22,379 bases of DNA from Erythrobacter donghaensis (GTDB lineage: Bacteria; Pseudomonadota; Alphaproteobacteria; Sphingomonadales; Sphingomonadaceae), in NCBI RefSeq assembly GCF_001557325.1, contig NZ_LSJS01000193.1:1-22379 (forward strand). Direction: 5' to 3'. A program made the translations under genes and the position numbers. The first letter of the stretch is position 1. Each line of letters starts with the position of its first letter. The notes under the pieces are model-generated. The model saw nothing but the letters and a program-made list of their open reading frames with translations. It was not told the origin of the DNA and did not search any database. Below are positions 1 through 7,094 of this stretch, in pieces.

Positions 1-1088
1 GGGGCGTCGGGGTGGCGCACCTCGAAGCGCCCGCCGATCCCCTCGGCGAGCTTGCGCTTCTGGAACCACTCGTTGGCGAGCGCCATCTTCTCGTCCTGGC
101 CCGCGGGCATGATGTCGAGCGGGAAGGCGCCGGGCTCGATGACGCGGTCGTCGGGCACGTGCTCGAGGGAGACGAAGCCGTGGGCAAGGTGCTTGAGCGG
201 CACGAGCTCGTAGAGCGGCATGTCGGCGGGCGAGGGGTCGATCTCGCCGATCATCGCGCCTTCGTCGTGGTGGAGCACGCGGTAGGACAGGCTGCGGTCC
301 TCGGGCCCGAAGGTGTCGCCATCGGGGATGACATAGCCGCCGGGTGCCATCGCGACGTTCAGGAAGGCGAGGATCGTCTCGAAATTGGCAGTCCAGGGCA
401 GGACGCTTGGCTCGACGATGATCTCGCGGCCGAGCCAGTGGCGCGCGCCGAAGGTGCGGATGCCGGCCAGCGGCGTGTCGCCGGGCGCCGCGCGCGGCCC
501 GAACAGCTGGGGGTGGATGTGGAGCGGGCCCGGCACGCTGTCCCCTGCGGCAATGTGCTCGAACACCTCGCCCCCCAGCAGCAGCCCCGATTGCGTCCAG
601 TGCAGCGCACACGGCATGGCGTGGTCGATCGCGATCCGGGTGAGCAGGGTGAGCACCGCAAGGCGCCGCTCGAATTGCTCGCGGGTCGCGCCCGAACGCG
701 GGCGGCCGATCGCCTCGAACATCGCGGCGATCTCCGGCTTGTCCTCGACCCCGGCCATCACCCCGTGCGAGACCTCGAGGATGACATGGCCGTAGGTCCG
801 GGCGATGCGGCTGCGGATGTCGGGCGTGACCATGCCGGTATAGGGCGAGGCGAGCGGCCCCTCGAAATGCCGCTGATCGCACGGCCCGTTCATGTACTCG
901 AGCGTGACCATCAGCTCCTCGGTCCCGCCATAAAGCCGGTAGAAGCGGCCCGGGTTCTGCTCGGAGAGGTGGAAATGCAGCCCGGAGCGCATCCCCTCGA
1001 TCCGCAGGAAATCGCGCATCACCGCCTCGAGACGATCGACACGGGTATCGTACATCAAGACGGACTGGAGACGGTTGGGATAGAGCAT
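1..1088 (-). CDS. Uncharacterised protein, 3' end cut by window edge
   Basis: An open frame of 362 codons runs leftward from an ATG at 1088 to the edge with no stop. The nearest upstream in-frame stop (TAG) is 14 codons before this ATG and no other start lies between, so the start is fairly secure although the ribosome site is weak. The protein begins MLYPNRLQSVLMYD and looks soluble: no signal peptide, no long hydrophobic segment. Visible patches include a His/Trp-rich stretch (FGARHWLGREIIVEPS) and a late GGYVIPDGDTFG motif that loosely recalls DUF4261-type proteins; that assignment is tentative. It lies 53 bases downstream of the photolyase-like gene on the same strand, so the two are probably cotranscribed. 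The function is unknown to me. Confidence 0.75.
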   Translation of the reverse strand, partial: MLYPNRLQSVLMYDTRVDRLEAVMRDFLRIEGMRSGLHFHLSEQNPGRFYRLYGGTEELMVTLEYMNGPCDQRHFEGPLASPYTGMVTPDIRSRIARTYGHVILEVSHGVMAGVEDKPEIAAMFEAIGRPRSGATREQFERRLAVLTLLTRIAIDHAMPCALHWTQSGLLLGGEVFEHIAAGDSVPGPLHIHPQLFGPRAAPGDTPLAGIRTFGARHWLGREIIVEPSVLPWTANFETILAFLNVAMAPGGYVIPDGDTFGPEDRSLSYRVLHHDEGAMIGEIDPSPADMPLYELVPLKHLAHGFVSLEHVPDDRVIEPGAFPLDIMPAGQDEKMALANEWFQKRKLAEGIGGRFEVRHPDA

Positions 1089-1141
1089 GGCGATGGCGGC
1101 CCGGGTGTGGATTACAGCCGCAAGGTGCTAGCCTGTCAGGG

Positions 1142-2401
1142 TTAATTCCCGGTTGAAACGAGCAGGGGACGACCGGCGATCCCGCATTCTGCGAGAAGGC
1201 TGTCGATCGCCTTGGCCACCCCGAAGAACCCGGCCCTGGCGAGCGGCCAGGTGGCGCGGTCGAGCTCGCCGAGCAGGGTGACGAGGCGGCCTTGCTCGGC
1301 AAACGGGGCGAGGTCGGGGCCGAGCGCGTCGCGGGTCCATCCGGCGGGGACATGTGCCACCGCGATCCGCTCCACCCCGGCGCCTGCGAGCAAGGGCGCG
1401 AGCGGCTCGCCCGCGCGCCAATGCGCCGCTGGGCAGGCGAAGGCAGCGACGGCCTCGGCCATGCCGTTGGCGAGGGCGCCTTCGGTGAAGGTCTGCGCAT
1501 GGCTCCCTAGCGCGCCGGGCGAGCGTGCTTCGGGCCGGGCGGCGCCGATCACGAGCGCGGGCGCGGCGGGGAGGGCGAGGGGGGCGTGGTGCGCGGCCTC
1601 GTCGTGCAGCAGCAGCGCGAAGGGCTGGGCGAAGTCGGCGGCGCTGACCGGCGGGGGCAGGTCGAGTTTCTGCCGACCATAGTCCTGCGGCTCGGTGAGC
1701 GGCTCGGCCTCGTCGCCTGCGAGCCCCGGCGCGGCGAGTGCCCCCTCGGGGCGGCCGGTGGTGTAGCGCGCGATATTGTCTGCGCGCGCGAGGTAGTGCT
1801 TGCCTCTGGTGTGCAGCCCCGCGACCCAGCGCCACGACAAGGTGTTCGAGGCCGCGTCGGCGTCCATCAGGTGGCGAAGGAAGAAGTCCGCTCCCAGCCG
1901 CCAGTCGAGCCGCAGGGTGAAGATCCAGATGCTCGCGAACCACATCCGCGCGTGGTTGTGGAGGTAGCCGGTCTCCACCAGCTCCTTGGCCCAGACGTCG
2001 AAGGCTTGGATGCCGGTGCGGCCCTCGACCGCCTCGCCATAGGCCTTGCGCAGCCCCGCATTGGCCGCGAGCGCCGCGAGCGCGTCGTCGCGGCCCGTGC
2101 AGTAATCCGCCCAGATCGCCGGGCGCTGTTCGAGGTAGCCCTTGAAGTAGATTCGCCAGAACACCTCGGCGATGAATTTTTCGGCCGCGCGGGGGGAGTG
2201 CGCACTCAGCACCGCCTCAAGCACCTCGGTCTCGCCGATCAGCCCTGCATGGAGCCAAGGCGACAGCTGCGAGACATTGCTCCGTCCCCCTGCGCGCGGG
2301 CCGTCATCGGCGTTGCGGGTTTCGGCATAGCGGCGACCGGCGGCGGGGAGAAAGGCGGCGAGGCGGGCGCGTGCGGCGGCGCGGGTCGGGGCGAAGTCCA
2401 T
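1142..2401 (-). CDS. Photolyase/cryptochrome-like FAD protein, apparently with permuted domain order
   Basis: The 419-residue protein starts directly with the helical FAD-binding domain of the photolyase/cryptochrome family. Matching the family are SNVSQLSPWLHAGLIG near residue 41, FIAEVFWRIYFKGYL near 75, a Trp-rich core, and SNTLSWRWVAGLHTRGKHYLARADNIARYT near 185-215. Photolyases normally have an N-terminal alpha/beta antenna domain of about 130-200 residues before this; it is missing here. Instead residues about 245-400 form an alternating strand/helix region (FALLLHDEAAH, PALVIGAA, GVERIAVAHV, a final FFGVAKAID) whose order resembles an antenna domain moved to the C-terminus. It probably binds FAD and acts in DNA photorepair or blue-light sensing; which one cannot be told from sequence. 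It is divergent from the lipoprotein gene at 2465 (63-base gap) and upstream of the unknown gene ending at the left edge. Confidence 0.85.
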   Translation of the reverse strand: MDFAPTRAAARARLAAFLPAAGRRYAETRNADDGPRAGGRSNVSQLSPWLHAGLIGETEVLEAVLSAHSPRAAEKFIAEVFWRIYFKGYLEQRPAIWADYCTGRDDALAALAANAGLRKAYGEAVEGRTGIQAFDVWAKELVETGYLHNHARMWFASIWIFTLRLDWRLGADFFLRHLMDADAASNTLSWRWVAGLHTRGKHYLARADNIARYTTGRPEGALAAPGLAGDEAEPLTEPQDYGRQKLDLPPPVSAADFAQPFALLLHDEAAHHAPLALPAAPALVIGAARPEARSPGALGSHAQTFTEGALANGMAEAVAAFACPAAHWRAGEPLAPLLAGAGVERIAVAHVPAGWTRDALGPDLAPFAEQGRLVTLLGELDRATWPLARAGFFGVAKAIDSLLAECGIAGRPLLVSTGN

Positions 2402-2464
2402 GGGCGGGCAATGCCTTGGCGGAGCCGAGGTTCCGGCCTATCCTCCTGGCCGAGGAGAGACCCG

Positions 2465-2896
2465 ATGCAACCCCGCCTTCTGCTGCTCGCCGCGCTCGCG
2501 CTTGCCGCCGCTGCCTGCACCCCCGCCCAGACCGACGGCATCGACCCCGAGGGCAAGCCCTTCGACAAGGTCGCTCCGCAAGAGGCCGTCACCATGCTCG
2601 GCACCGAGCCGTTCTGGAACCTCGCGGTCACGGGCGAGGAGGGGCTGTGGACCACGCCCGACAACCAGCCCGGCACGCGCTTTGCGGTCAAGCGCTTCGC
2701 GGGCAATGGCGGCCTCGGCTTCTCCGGCGCGGTCGATGGCAAGCCGCTCACCGCCACGCTCACCCCCGGCCAATGCAGCGACGGGATGAGCGAGCGCAGC
2801 TTCCCTTATGTGGCCACTATCGCTTTGGGCGGTGAGACATTGCGCGGCTGCGGCTATACCGACAGCCAGCCATTCACCGGCCCCGAAGCGCCGTAA
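2465..2896 (+). CDS. COG3650-like lipoprotein
   Basis: This is a 143-residue exported protein. A hydrophobic signal of 17 residues ends in a lipobox (LAAAAC), with Cys18 the predicted lipidated residue, so it should be anchored to a membrane facing the periplasm. The mature part carries GTEPFWNLAV near residue 46, a late CSDGMSERSFPYVATI stretch and a nearby GCGY, the pattern I associate with uncharacterised COG3650 lipoproteins. The two conserved cysteines probably form a disulfide. The start is chosen because GAGGAGA at 2452-2458 is a good ribosome site about 6 bases upstream, and because the longer frame lacks a signal peptide. It is followed by the GFA gene 40 bases downstream on the same strand. 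Biochemical role unknown. Confidence 0.85.
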   Translation: MQPRLLLLAALALAAAACTPAQTDGIDPEGKPFDKVAPQEAVTMLGTEPFWNLAVTGEEGLWTTPDNQPGTRFAVKRFAGNGGLGFSGAVDGKPLTATLTPGQCSDGMSERSFPYVATIALGGETLRGCGYTDSQPFTGPEAP

Positions 2897-2936
2897 GGCG
2901 CGGGCGGGGCGCACGCGACGAGGGGGAGAGCAAGCC

Positions 2937-3344
2937 ATGACCATCACCGGAGGCTGCCTGTGCGGCAGCGTGCGCTACACCTGCACGGCCGAACCACTTC
3001 TGTGCGTCACCTGCCATTGCAAGAACTGCCAAAAGCAGGCCGGGAGCGCGCTCTCGGTCATCATCGGGGTTCCCGAGAACGCCGTGGCGTTCGAGGGCAC
3101 GCTCAAGACCTACAACGACACCGGCGACAGCGGCGCGACGGTACGGCGGCAGTTCTGCCCGGAATGCGGATCGCCGGTCTTCACCCGGGTCGACAGCCCG
3201 CCGGGGATGATGTTCATCAAGGCCGGGACGCTTGACGACACCAGCATTCTCAAGCCCGCCTTCCACTGCTACGCCAAGAGCAAGCAGGACTGGGTCGACC
3301 TCGGCGACACGCCCGCCTTCGAGACGGTGCCCCAAGGCCTCTAG
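2937..3344 (+). CDS. GFA family zinc protein (glutathione-dependent formaldehyde-activating enzyme/CENP-V fold)
   Basis: The 135-residue cytosolic protein matches the GFA/CENP-V family over its whole usual length. Zinc-ligand cysteines are in place: C7 and C9 in GGCLCGSVRY, C26/C28/C31 in CHCKNCQ, and C74/C77 in CPECGSPVF. In the founding member of this fold, Gfa from Paracoccus, the enzyme speeds formation of S-hydroxymethylglutathione from formaldehyde and glutathione, but most bacterial members have no proven substrate, so only the family is called. The ATG at 2937 has a purine-rich GGGGGAGAG just upstream and begins exactly at the conserved MTITGGCLCG. It is probably cotranscribed with the lipoprotein before it. 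Its stop is only 7 bases from the stop of the convergent S41 gene. Confidence 0.92.
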   Translation: MTITGGCLCGSVRYTCTAEPLLCVTCHCKNCQKQAGSALSVIIGVPENAVAFEGTLKTYNDTGDSGATVRRQFCPECGSPVFTRVDSPPGMMFIKAGTLDDTSILKPAFHCYAKSKQDWVDLGDTPAFETVPQGL

Positions 3345-3351
3345 CGCGGCT

Positions 3352-4827
3352 CTAGAACAGCCCGGGCAGCTCGCGCTGGGCGGGTGCCGGCGAGGCGGGC
3401 TGGAGCAGCTCGCGGCTCGGCAGGTTCAGCCCGGCGCGGGTGTTCTGGCCGGCACCGTTCCCGCTGCTCGCCGATGCTGTCGCGCCGAAGGGCGTGCAGG
3501 CCCGCCCGGCGAGGAAATCGAGCGCCACTGCGGTCGAGGCTTCCTGCGGATCGCCGAAAGGCCGTGAGACATCGTCGCCCGCGCGGCAGGTGTTGGGCAC
3601 GAAGGGGCCGAGCCCGAAGAAGTAGTCGCCCTGGTTGTTCGCGTTCACCGTCTGGAAGGTCACCGCCCGCACGCGCAGGTCGCAGGCCGCCAGATCGAAG
3701 CCGAACTGGCCGACCGGCTTGCCCGAGGTATCGGCACCGATCAGCGCGACATTGTTGCCGAGATAGGGCAGCATCGCATTGATGATCAGCTCGCTCGCCG
3801 AGGCGCTGGCTTCGGTGGTGATGAAGGCGATGCGGGTCGGTGCGATCGCGTTGGGCTCGCTGCGGAACAGGCGGGTGGTGTTCTCCGAGGCCTTGGAGGG
3901 GCGCAGCACGGTGCGGCTGAACACCTGTCCGGTGCGGCCCCGGCCCATCAGGTCGCCCATCGTCTCGGCCACGCTGACCAGCCCGCCGCCGTTGTAGCGC
4001 AGGTCGATGATCAGCTCGGTCACGCCTTGCGCCGCGAACTGCCCGTAGGCGGCGCGCAGCTGCTGGGCGGCATCGGAGACGATGAAGGTGCGCAGGTTGA
4101 GGTAGCCGACCCGCCGCCCGCCATCGTTCAGGATGGTCACGCCGTAGCGATCGGAAATCGGATCGAGCGCGAACTCGGTCTTGGTGATGCTGGCTTCCAC
4201 CGTCGCGCCGCCGGGCTGGACGAAGCGCAGCACCCGCGCGAGGCCGTTGGTCGGCGGGCCGAGCGCATCGATCACGGCCTGTGGCCCGCCGCTCGCCATC
4301 AGTCCCGAGACGCTTTGCAGGTTGGCGCTGCTGGTGCCGATCGCGGTGATCTCGCTCCCCCGGTCGAGCCCGGCGGCAAGACCGTTGGCGCCTTCATAGG
4401 CCTCGACCACGAAGACCCGGCGCGCGGCGCTGTCGAAGCTGAGGCGGATACCGAACCCGGCGCTGGAGCCGGAACTGATCAGCGCGTTCTCCTGCGCGAT
4501 CGAGGTGGCGAAGGTGAAGCCCTGGTCGCGGCCCTGCGCGCGCGCGGGGGCGACGCGCGCGTCGAGGAAGCTCTGCACCGAATTGAAGCTCGCCGGGTTG
4601 GCGGCGGCGAGCAGATCGGGGAACAGGTACCATTCGTTGAGCACGCTGTCGGCAAAGTCCTGCTGGGCGCGCAGCGAGCATGCGGCCGAGGTCGGGGCCG
4701 GAGTCGGGGTCGGCGCCGGGGTGCCGCCGCTGCCGGTGGGCGGCGCGGAGGACGAAGACCCGCCGCCGCCGCACGCGGCAAGCTGGAAGGCCAGAACGAG
4801 ACTGAGGGCAGTGCGACCAACACGCAT
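3352..4827 (-). CDS. S41 family peptidase (C-terminal processing protease-like) lipoprotein
   Basis: The 491-residue protein has a signal peptide ending LAAC, with Cys19 predicted to be lipidated. A low-complexity Gly/Ser/Pro/Thr linker follows (residues 20-47), then the protease body. A PDZ-like segment lies around residues 120-215 (GFGIRLSF, GLAAGLDRGSEITAIG), then the S41 core with IIDLRYNGGG near 273-282 and SASASE at 341-346. By alignment with E. coli Tsp (S430, K455) the nucleophile is Ser343 and the general base Lys370 in GKPVGQ. It likely degrades or trims envelope proteins in the periplasm. Four cysteines in the C-terminal third could pair. The start has a CCGGAGAG ribosome site. It is convergent with the GFA gene and divergent from the PEBP gene. 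Confidence 0.92.
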   Translation of the reverse strand: MRVGRTALSLVLAFQLAACGGGGSSSSAPPTGSGGTPAPTPTPAPTSAACSLRAQQDFADSVLNEWYLFPDLLAAANPASFNSVQSFLDARVAPARAQGRDQGFTFATSIAQENALISSGSSAGFGIRLSFDSAARRVFVVEAYEGANGLAAGLDRGSEITAIGTSSANLQSVSGLMASGGPQAVIDALGPPTNGLARVLRFVQPGGATVEASITKTEFALDPISDRYGVTILNDGGRRVGYLNLRTFIVSDAAQQLRAAYGQFAAQGVTELIIDLRYNGGGLVSVAETMGDLMGRGRTGQVFSRTVLRPSKASENTTRLFRSEPNAIAPTRIAFITTEASASASELIINAMLPYLGNNVALIGADTSGKPVGQFGFDLAACDLRVRAVTFQTVNANNQGDYFFGLGPFVPNTCRAGDDVSRPFGDPQEASTAVALDFLAGRACTPFGATASASSGNGAGQNTRAGLNLPSRELLQPASPAPAQRELPGLF

Positions 4828-4943
4828 GGCAGGAAACTCTCCGGGGCGTTCGCGCGACCCTCAGGGGTGGGCGCGCGGCGACAGAAATGCCTCGCCAAAC
4901 GCACAAGAGCAAGCGCGCCCGATGGCTTACGTGCCGTTCCGGA

Positions 4944-5003
4944 GCAAAAAAGCGTGACCTTTTTGCCTGCATTTGCAGGGTTTTCCGCAAAAACCGCCGA
5001 AAA
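4944..5003. promoter_or_regulatory. Phased A/T-tracts with inverted repeats in a divergent intergenic region
   Basis: Inside the 242-base gap between the divergent S41 and PEBP genes lies an unusual A/T-tract island in otherwise GC-rich DNA. Runs of A or T are centred near 4948, 4962, 4973, 4982, 4991 and 5001, close to one per helical turn. Two perfect inverted repeats overlap here: GCAAAAA/TTTTTGC (4944-4950 and 4960-4966) and CCTGCA-TT-TGCAGG (4966-4979). A third, GGTTTT/AAAACC, follows. This suggests intrinsically bent DNA or a protein-binding promoter region serving one or both genes. No convincing -35/-10 pair was pinned down. Confidence 0.4.
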
Positions 5004-5069
5004 GGCCCTTGCCCCATCTCGCAAGCCGCATCCGAAGGGACTAGCACGAGGGCGAGAAAAGACAGAATC

Positions 5070-5660
5070 ATGACGGATTTCCCCGCCTGGCTTGCACCCC
5101 ATGTGCCCGCGTCCGCGCGTCATCCCGGTCTCGCGATCGCGCAGCTCGGCAGTGCCCAGACGCTTGCGCGCGGGGGCTTTGCCCTGACCAGTCCGGCGTT
5201 CCGCAGCGGTGAGGCGCTCGATCCGAGCTTCACCGCCGAGGAAGAGGACGCGGTCGCCCCGCCGCTCGAATGGAGCGCCCCGCCGCCGGGCTCGGCCGAG
5301 CTGGTGCTGGTGGTCGAGGATGGCTCGAACGGGGCGGCCGAACCTGCCTGCCACTGGCTCGTCTGGGGCCTCGCCGCCCAGCGCGGCAAGCTGCTCGAGG
5401 GCGAGGTGCCGCCGCGCACCGGCAAGAACGCCGCGGGCAATTCCGAATGGCTGCTGCCGTCCCCGCCCGAAGGCGAGACGCGCCACTACCTGTTTCAACT
5501 TTTCGCGACCGAACTGCCGCTGGTGCTGATGCCCGGCGCGGGGCGGGCGGAACTGCTCGCATCGCTGCAAGGGTCGGTCACGGCCTGTGCGGTGCTCCAC
5601 GCCACTTTCACCGGCGGCGGGGAGGACGAGGATGCGGGCTGGGAAGACGATGATTTCTGA
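5070..5660 (+). CDS. YbhB/YbcL-like protein (PEBP/Raf kinase inhibitor-like fold)
   Basis: The 196-residue protein has the PEBP layout: a first strand with LTSPAFRSGEALDPSF (39-54), PPLEWSAPPPGS (64-75), CHWLVWGL (93-100) and RHYLFQLFAT near 140. The usual ligand-site motif, DPDAP just before the HW pair, is replaced by EDGSNGAAEPA, so the anion-binding pocket may be changed or lost. The last 15 residues form a very acidic tail (GGEDEDAGWEDDDF). There is no signal peptide, so it is probably cytosolic. Function of bacterial PEBP proteins is generally unclear. The ATG at 5070 begins MTDFPAWLAP; longer in-frame starts would read through the A/T-tract region and are unlikely. The SWIB gene follows 31 bases later and may be cotranscribed. 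Confidence 0.85.
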   Translation: MTDFPAWLAPHVPASARHPGLAIAQLGSAQTLARGGFALTSPAFRSGEALDPSFTAEEEDAVAPPLEWSAPPPGSAELVLVVEDGSNGAAEPACHWLVWGLAAQRGKLLEGEVPPRTGKNAAGNSEWLLPSPPEGETRHYLFQLFATELPLVLMPGAGRAELLASLQGSVTACAVLHATFTGGGEDEDAGWEDDDF

Positions 5661-5691
5661 TCAACCTGCCACTTACATAAGGGAGTAGATG

Positions 5692-5943
5692 ATGGCTGGA
5701 ACGACCAACGCACTGCAGAAGCCCGTGACGCTTTCGGGCGATCTCGAGGCCGTGATCGGCAAGGGCCCGATGACCCGCGCCGAAGTGACCTCGAAGGTGT
5801 GGGAATACATCAAGGCCAACGGCCTGCAGGACACCAAGGACAAGCGTCAGATCAATCCCGACGCCAAGCTCGGCGCGGTGATCGGCAAGGACCAGATCTC
5901 GATGTTCAAGATGACCGCTGCGGTCTCGAAGCACCTGAGCTGA
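5692..5943 (+). CDS. SWIB/MDM2 domain protein
   Basis: This is an 83-residue protein consisting almost wholly of one SWIB domain: PVTLSGDLEAVIGKGPMTRAEV, then WEYIKANGLQD, then a basic patch KDKRQINPDAKLGAVIGKD and SMFKMTAAVSKHL. In eukaryotes SWIB domains occur in chromatin-remodelling complexes; in bacteria stand-alone copies are small, basic and of unproven role, possibly nucleic-acid associated. Two adjacent ATG codons occur at 5689 and 5692. The ribosome site AAGGGAG at 5679-5685 lies 3 bases from the first and 6 from the second, so the second (MAGTTNALQK) is chosen. It follows the PEBP gene by 31 bases and converges with the DUF3253 gene. Confidence 0.9.
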   Translation: MAGTTNALQKPVTLSGDLEAVIGKGPMTRAEVTSKVWEYIKANGLQDTKDKRQINPDAKLGAVIGKDQISMFKMTAAVSKHLS

Positions 5944-5957
5944 GCCTTACGGGCATA

Positions 5958-5971
5958 GGGGCTTCGGCCCC
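5958..5971. terminator. Possible bidirectional terminator hairpin with UUCG loop
   Basis: GGGGC-TTCG-GCCCC forms a 5-bp GC stem with a very stable UUCG tetraloop (CGAA on the other strand). It sits in the 31-base gap between the convergent SWIB and DUF3253 genes. No U-run follows on either strand, so its termination strength is uncertain. Confidence 0.4.
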
Positions 5972-5974
5972 GCA

Positions 5975-6208
5975 TCAGCGGCGCGCGATCCGGTAGGGTC
6001 CGCGCCGCTTTTGCATGGGGACGCCCTTCCACGACAGGGCGATGCTACCCTGTTTGAGCAGCGCACCGGTGGCTGCGTGAACCGCCTCCATTTCGGCGCG
6101 CCAGTCGCCCTGCGGCCCGGCGAGCAGCCGCGCGGCCTCGCTCGGACAGATGGTCGCGCCCTCGGCCCGCCGGCTCAGCAGCGCTAGGATCGCCGCTTCG
6201 GGCGTCAT
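5975..6208 (-). CDS. DUF3253 family small protein
   Basis: The 77-residue protein reads MTPEAAILALLSRRAEGATI, then CPSEAARLL, WRAEMEAVHAATGALLKQGSI, and a basic RRGPYRIARR end. This is the DUF3253 pattern (Arg-rich helix, T-x-CPSE-x-AR, WRxxM, RGPxR) and covers the normal length of about 80 residues. The spacing of helices suggests a small winged-helix-like domain, but no function is known. Its ATG overlaps the TGA of the DoxX-like gene upstream (ATGA at 6205-6208), so the two are translationally coupled and it is the last gene of a three-gene leftward operon. Confidence 0.88.
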   Translation of the reverse strand: MTPEAAILALLSRRAEGATICPSEAARLLAGPQGDWRAEMEAVHAATGALLKQGSIALSWKGVPMQKRRGPYRIARR

Positions 6209-6603
6209 GCTGCCTTGCGGCGCAGCGGCAGGCACTCGCCCACCCACAGCGCGAGCCAGATGATGGCGGGCTGCGCGAACATGCGCGGCACGTGGTAGCC
6301 AAGGCCGAGCCCGCCGTCGGGCCGTGCCATGTCGAGCGCGAAGTGGTTGATGTTGGCGGGCCACACGCACAGGGCATAGGCCGCAAGTCCCCACCCTGCA
6401 GCCTGCCGCAGCGGCTTCGAGAAGGGCTGCACGAGGCCGATGGCGCCAAGGATCTCCGCAACGCCGGTCCACAGCACCACCGCCTCGGGCGCGGGCACCC
6501 ATGCGGGCATGATGGTGAGGAAGGGCGCGGGCTTGAGGATGTGGATCACCCCGGCGGCGAGATAGAACACCGCCATCACCCAGCGCAGCACGGCCTTCGT
6601 CAC
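6205..6603 (-). CDS. DoxX-like four-helix membrane protein
   Basis: The 132-residue integral membrane protein shows four predicted hydrophobic helices at about residues 5-22 (LRWVMAVFYLAAGVIHI), 40-58 (EAVVLWTGVAEILGAIGLV), 68-84 (AAGWGLAAYALCVWPAN) and 109-124. A GVIHILKPAPF motif in the first helix/loop and NINHFALD after helix three are typical of small DoxX/DoxD-like proteins, often annotated as DoxX family or DUF4345-like; the exact family is not certain. The start is a GTG at 6603, chosen because it overlaps the TGA of the cupin gene in a GTGA quartet and restores the first helix. ATG codons further upstream in this frame lie within the cupin gene. The gene also overlaps the next one by 4 bases. 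Confidence 0.85.
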   Translation of the reverse strand: MTKAVLRWVMAVFYLAAGVIHILKPAPFLTIMPAWVPAPEAVVLWTGVAEILGAIGLVQPFSKPLRQAAGWGLAAYALCVWPANINHFALDMARPDGGLGLGYHVPRMFAQPAIIWLALWVGECLPLRRKAA

Positions 6604-7040
6604 GCGCCCGGTTCCCAGCCCGCAGGGGCGAGCCTGAACCCGGCAAAATCGAATCCCGGTACGACGACGCAGGATACGAGGCTGTAGCCATGCACCGCCT
6701 CTCCGAAAGGCCGCGCCGCCTGCCATTCTCCCGGCGCGACGAGGCCCTGCAATTGCTGGCCCGCCGTAATGTCGTTCCCCAGGATCACCGCGCGCGCGGG
6801 GCCTGCGTCCGTGGCGGAAAGCCGCAGTTCGACCGGATCGCCCGCCTGCCACAGCCACAGCTCGGCCGCGTCGACCGTGTGCCAGTGCGAGGCCTCGCCG
6901 GCGCGCAGCAGGAAGATGATCGCGGTGCCTTGCGCGCGGCCATCCGGCCCGGGCGCGCCACGCCACGTCTCGCGATACCACCCGCCCTCGGGATGCGCTG
7001 CAAGGCCCAATTGTTCAATCAGATCGCGCGCGCTATCCAT
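6600..7040 (-). CDS. Cupin domain protein, DUF985 type
   Basis: The 146-residue protein is a single small beta-barrel. MDSARDLIEQLGLAAHPEGG followed by WYRETWR is the characteristic opening of DUF985 cupins. Barrel strands follow: GTAIIFLLRAGEASHWHTVDAAELW (cupin motif 1 with two His), PVELRLS, VAPGEWQAARP and SLVSCVVVPGFDFAGF (motif 2). The family is widespread and has no settled reaction; a metal-bound small-molecule role is plausible given the histidines. The start at 7038-7040 has a good purine-rich site (AGGGGG) upstream. It is the first gene of an operon with the DoxX-like and DUF3253 genes, all joined by 4-base overlaps. It is divergent from the dipeptidase gene; the 54-base gap includes a short GCCTG/CAGGC inverted repeat near 7055-7070. 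Confidence 0.9.
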   Translation of the reverse strand: MDSARDLIEQLGLAAHPEGGWYRETWRGAPGPDGRAQGTAIIFLLRAGEASHWHTVDAAELWLWQAGDPVELRLSATDAGPARAVILGNDITAGQQLQGLVAPGEWQAARPFGEAVHGYSLVSCVVVPGFDFAGFRLAPAGWEPGA

Positions 7041-7094
7041 GCCGCATACCCCCTGCCTGTTGATGCAGGCGCTCTAGCTTCGGGAGCCTCCCCC

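Noticed and set aside
4680..4775. Short GC-rich repeat coding PAPTPTPAPT in the S41 protein
   Set aside because: It is a low-complexity linker after the lipobox, not a DNA repeat or CRISPR-like array.
4027..5073. Plus-strand frame of 348 codons opposite the S41 protease
   Set aside because: Antisense shadow; it runs through the divergent intergenic region with no domain.
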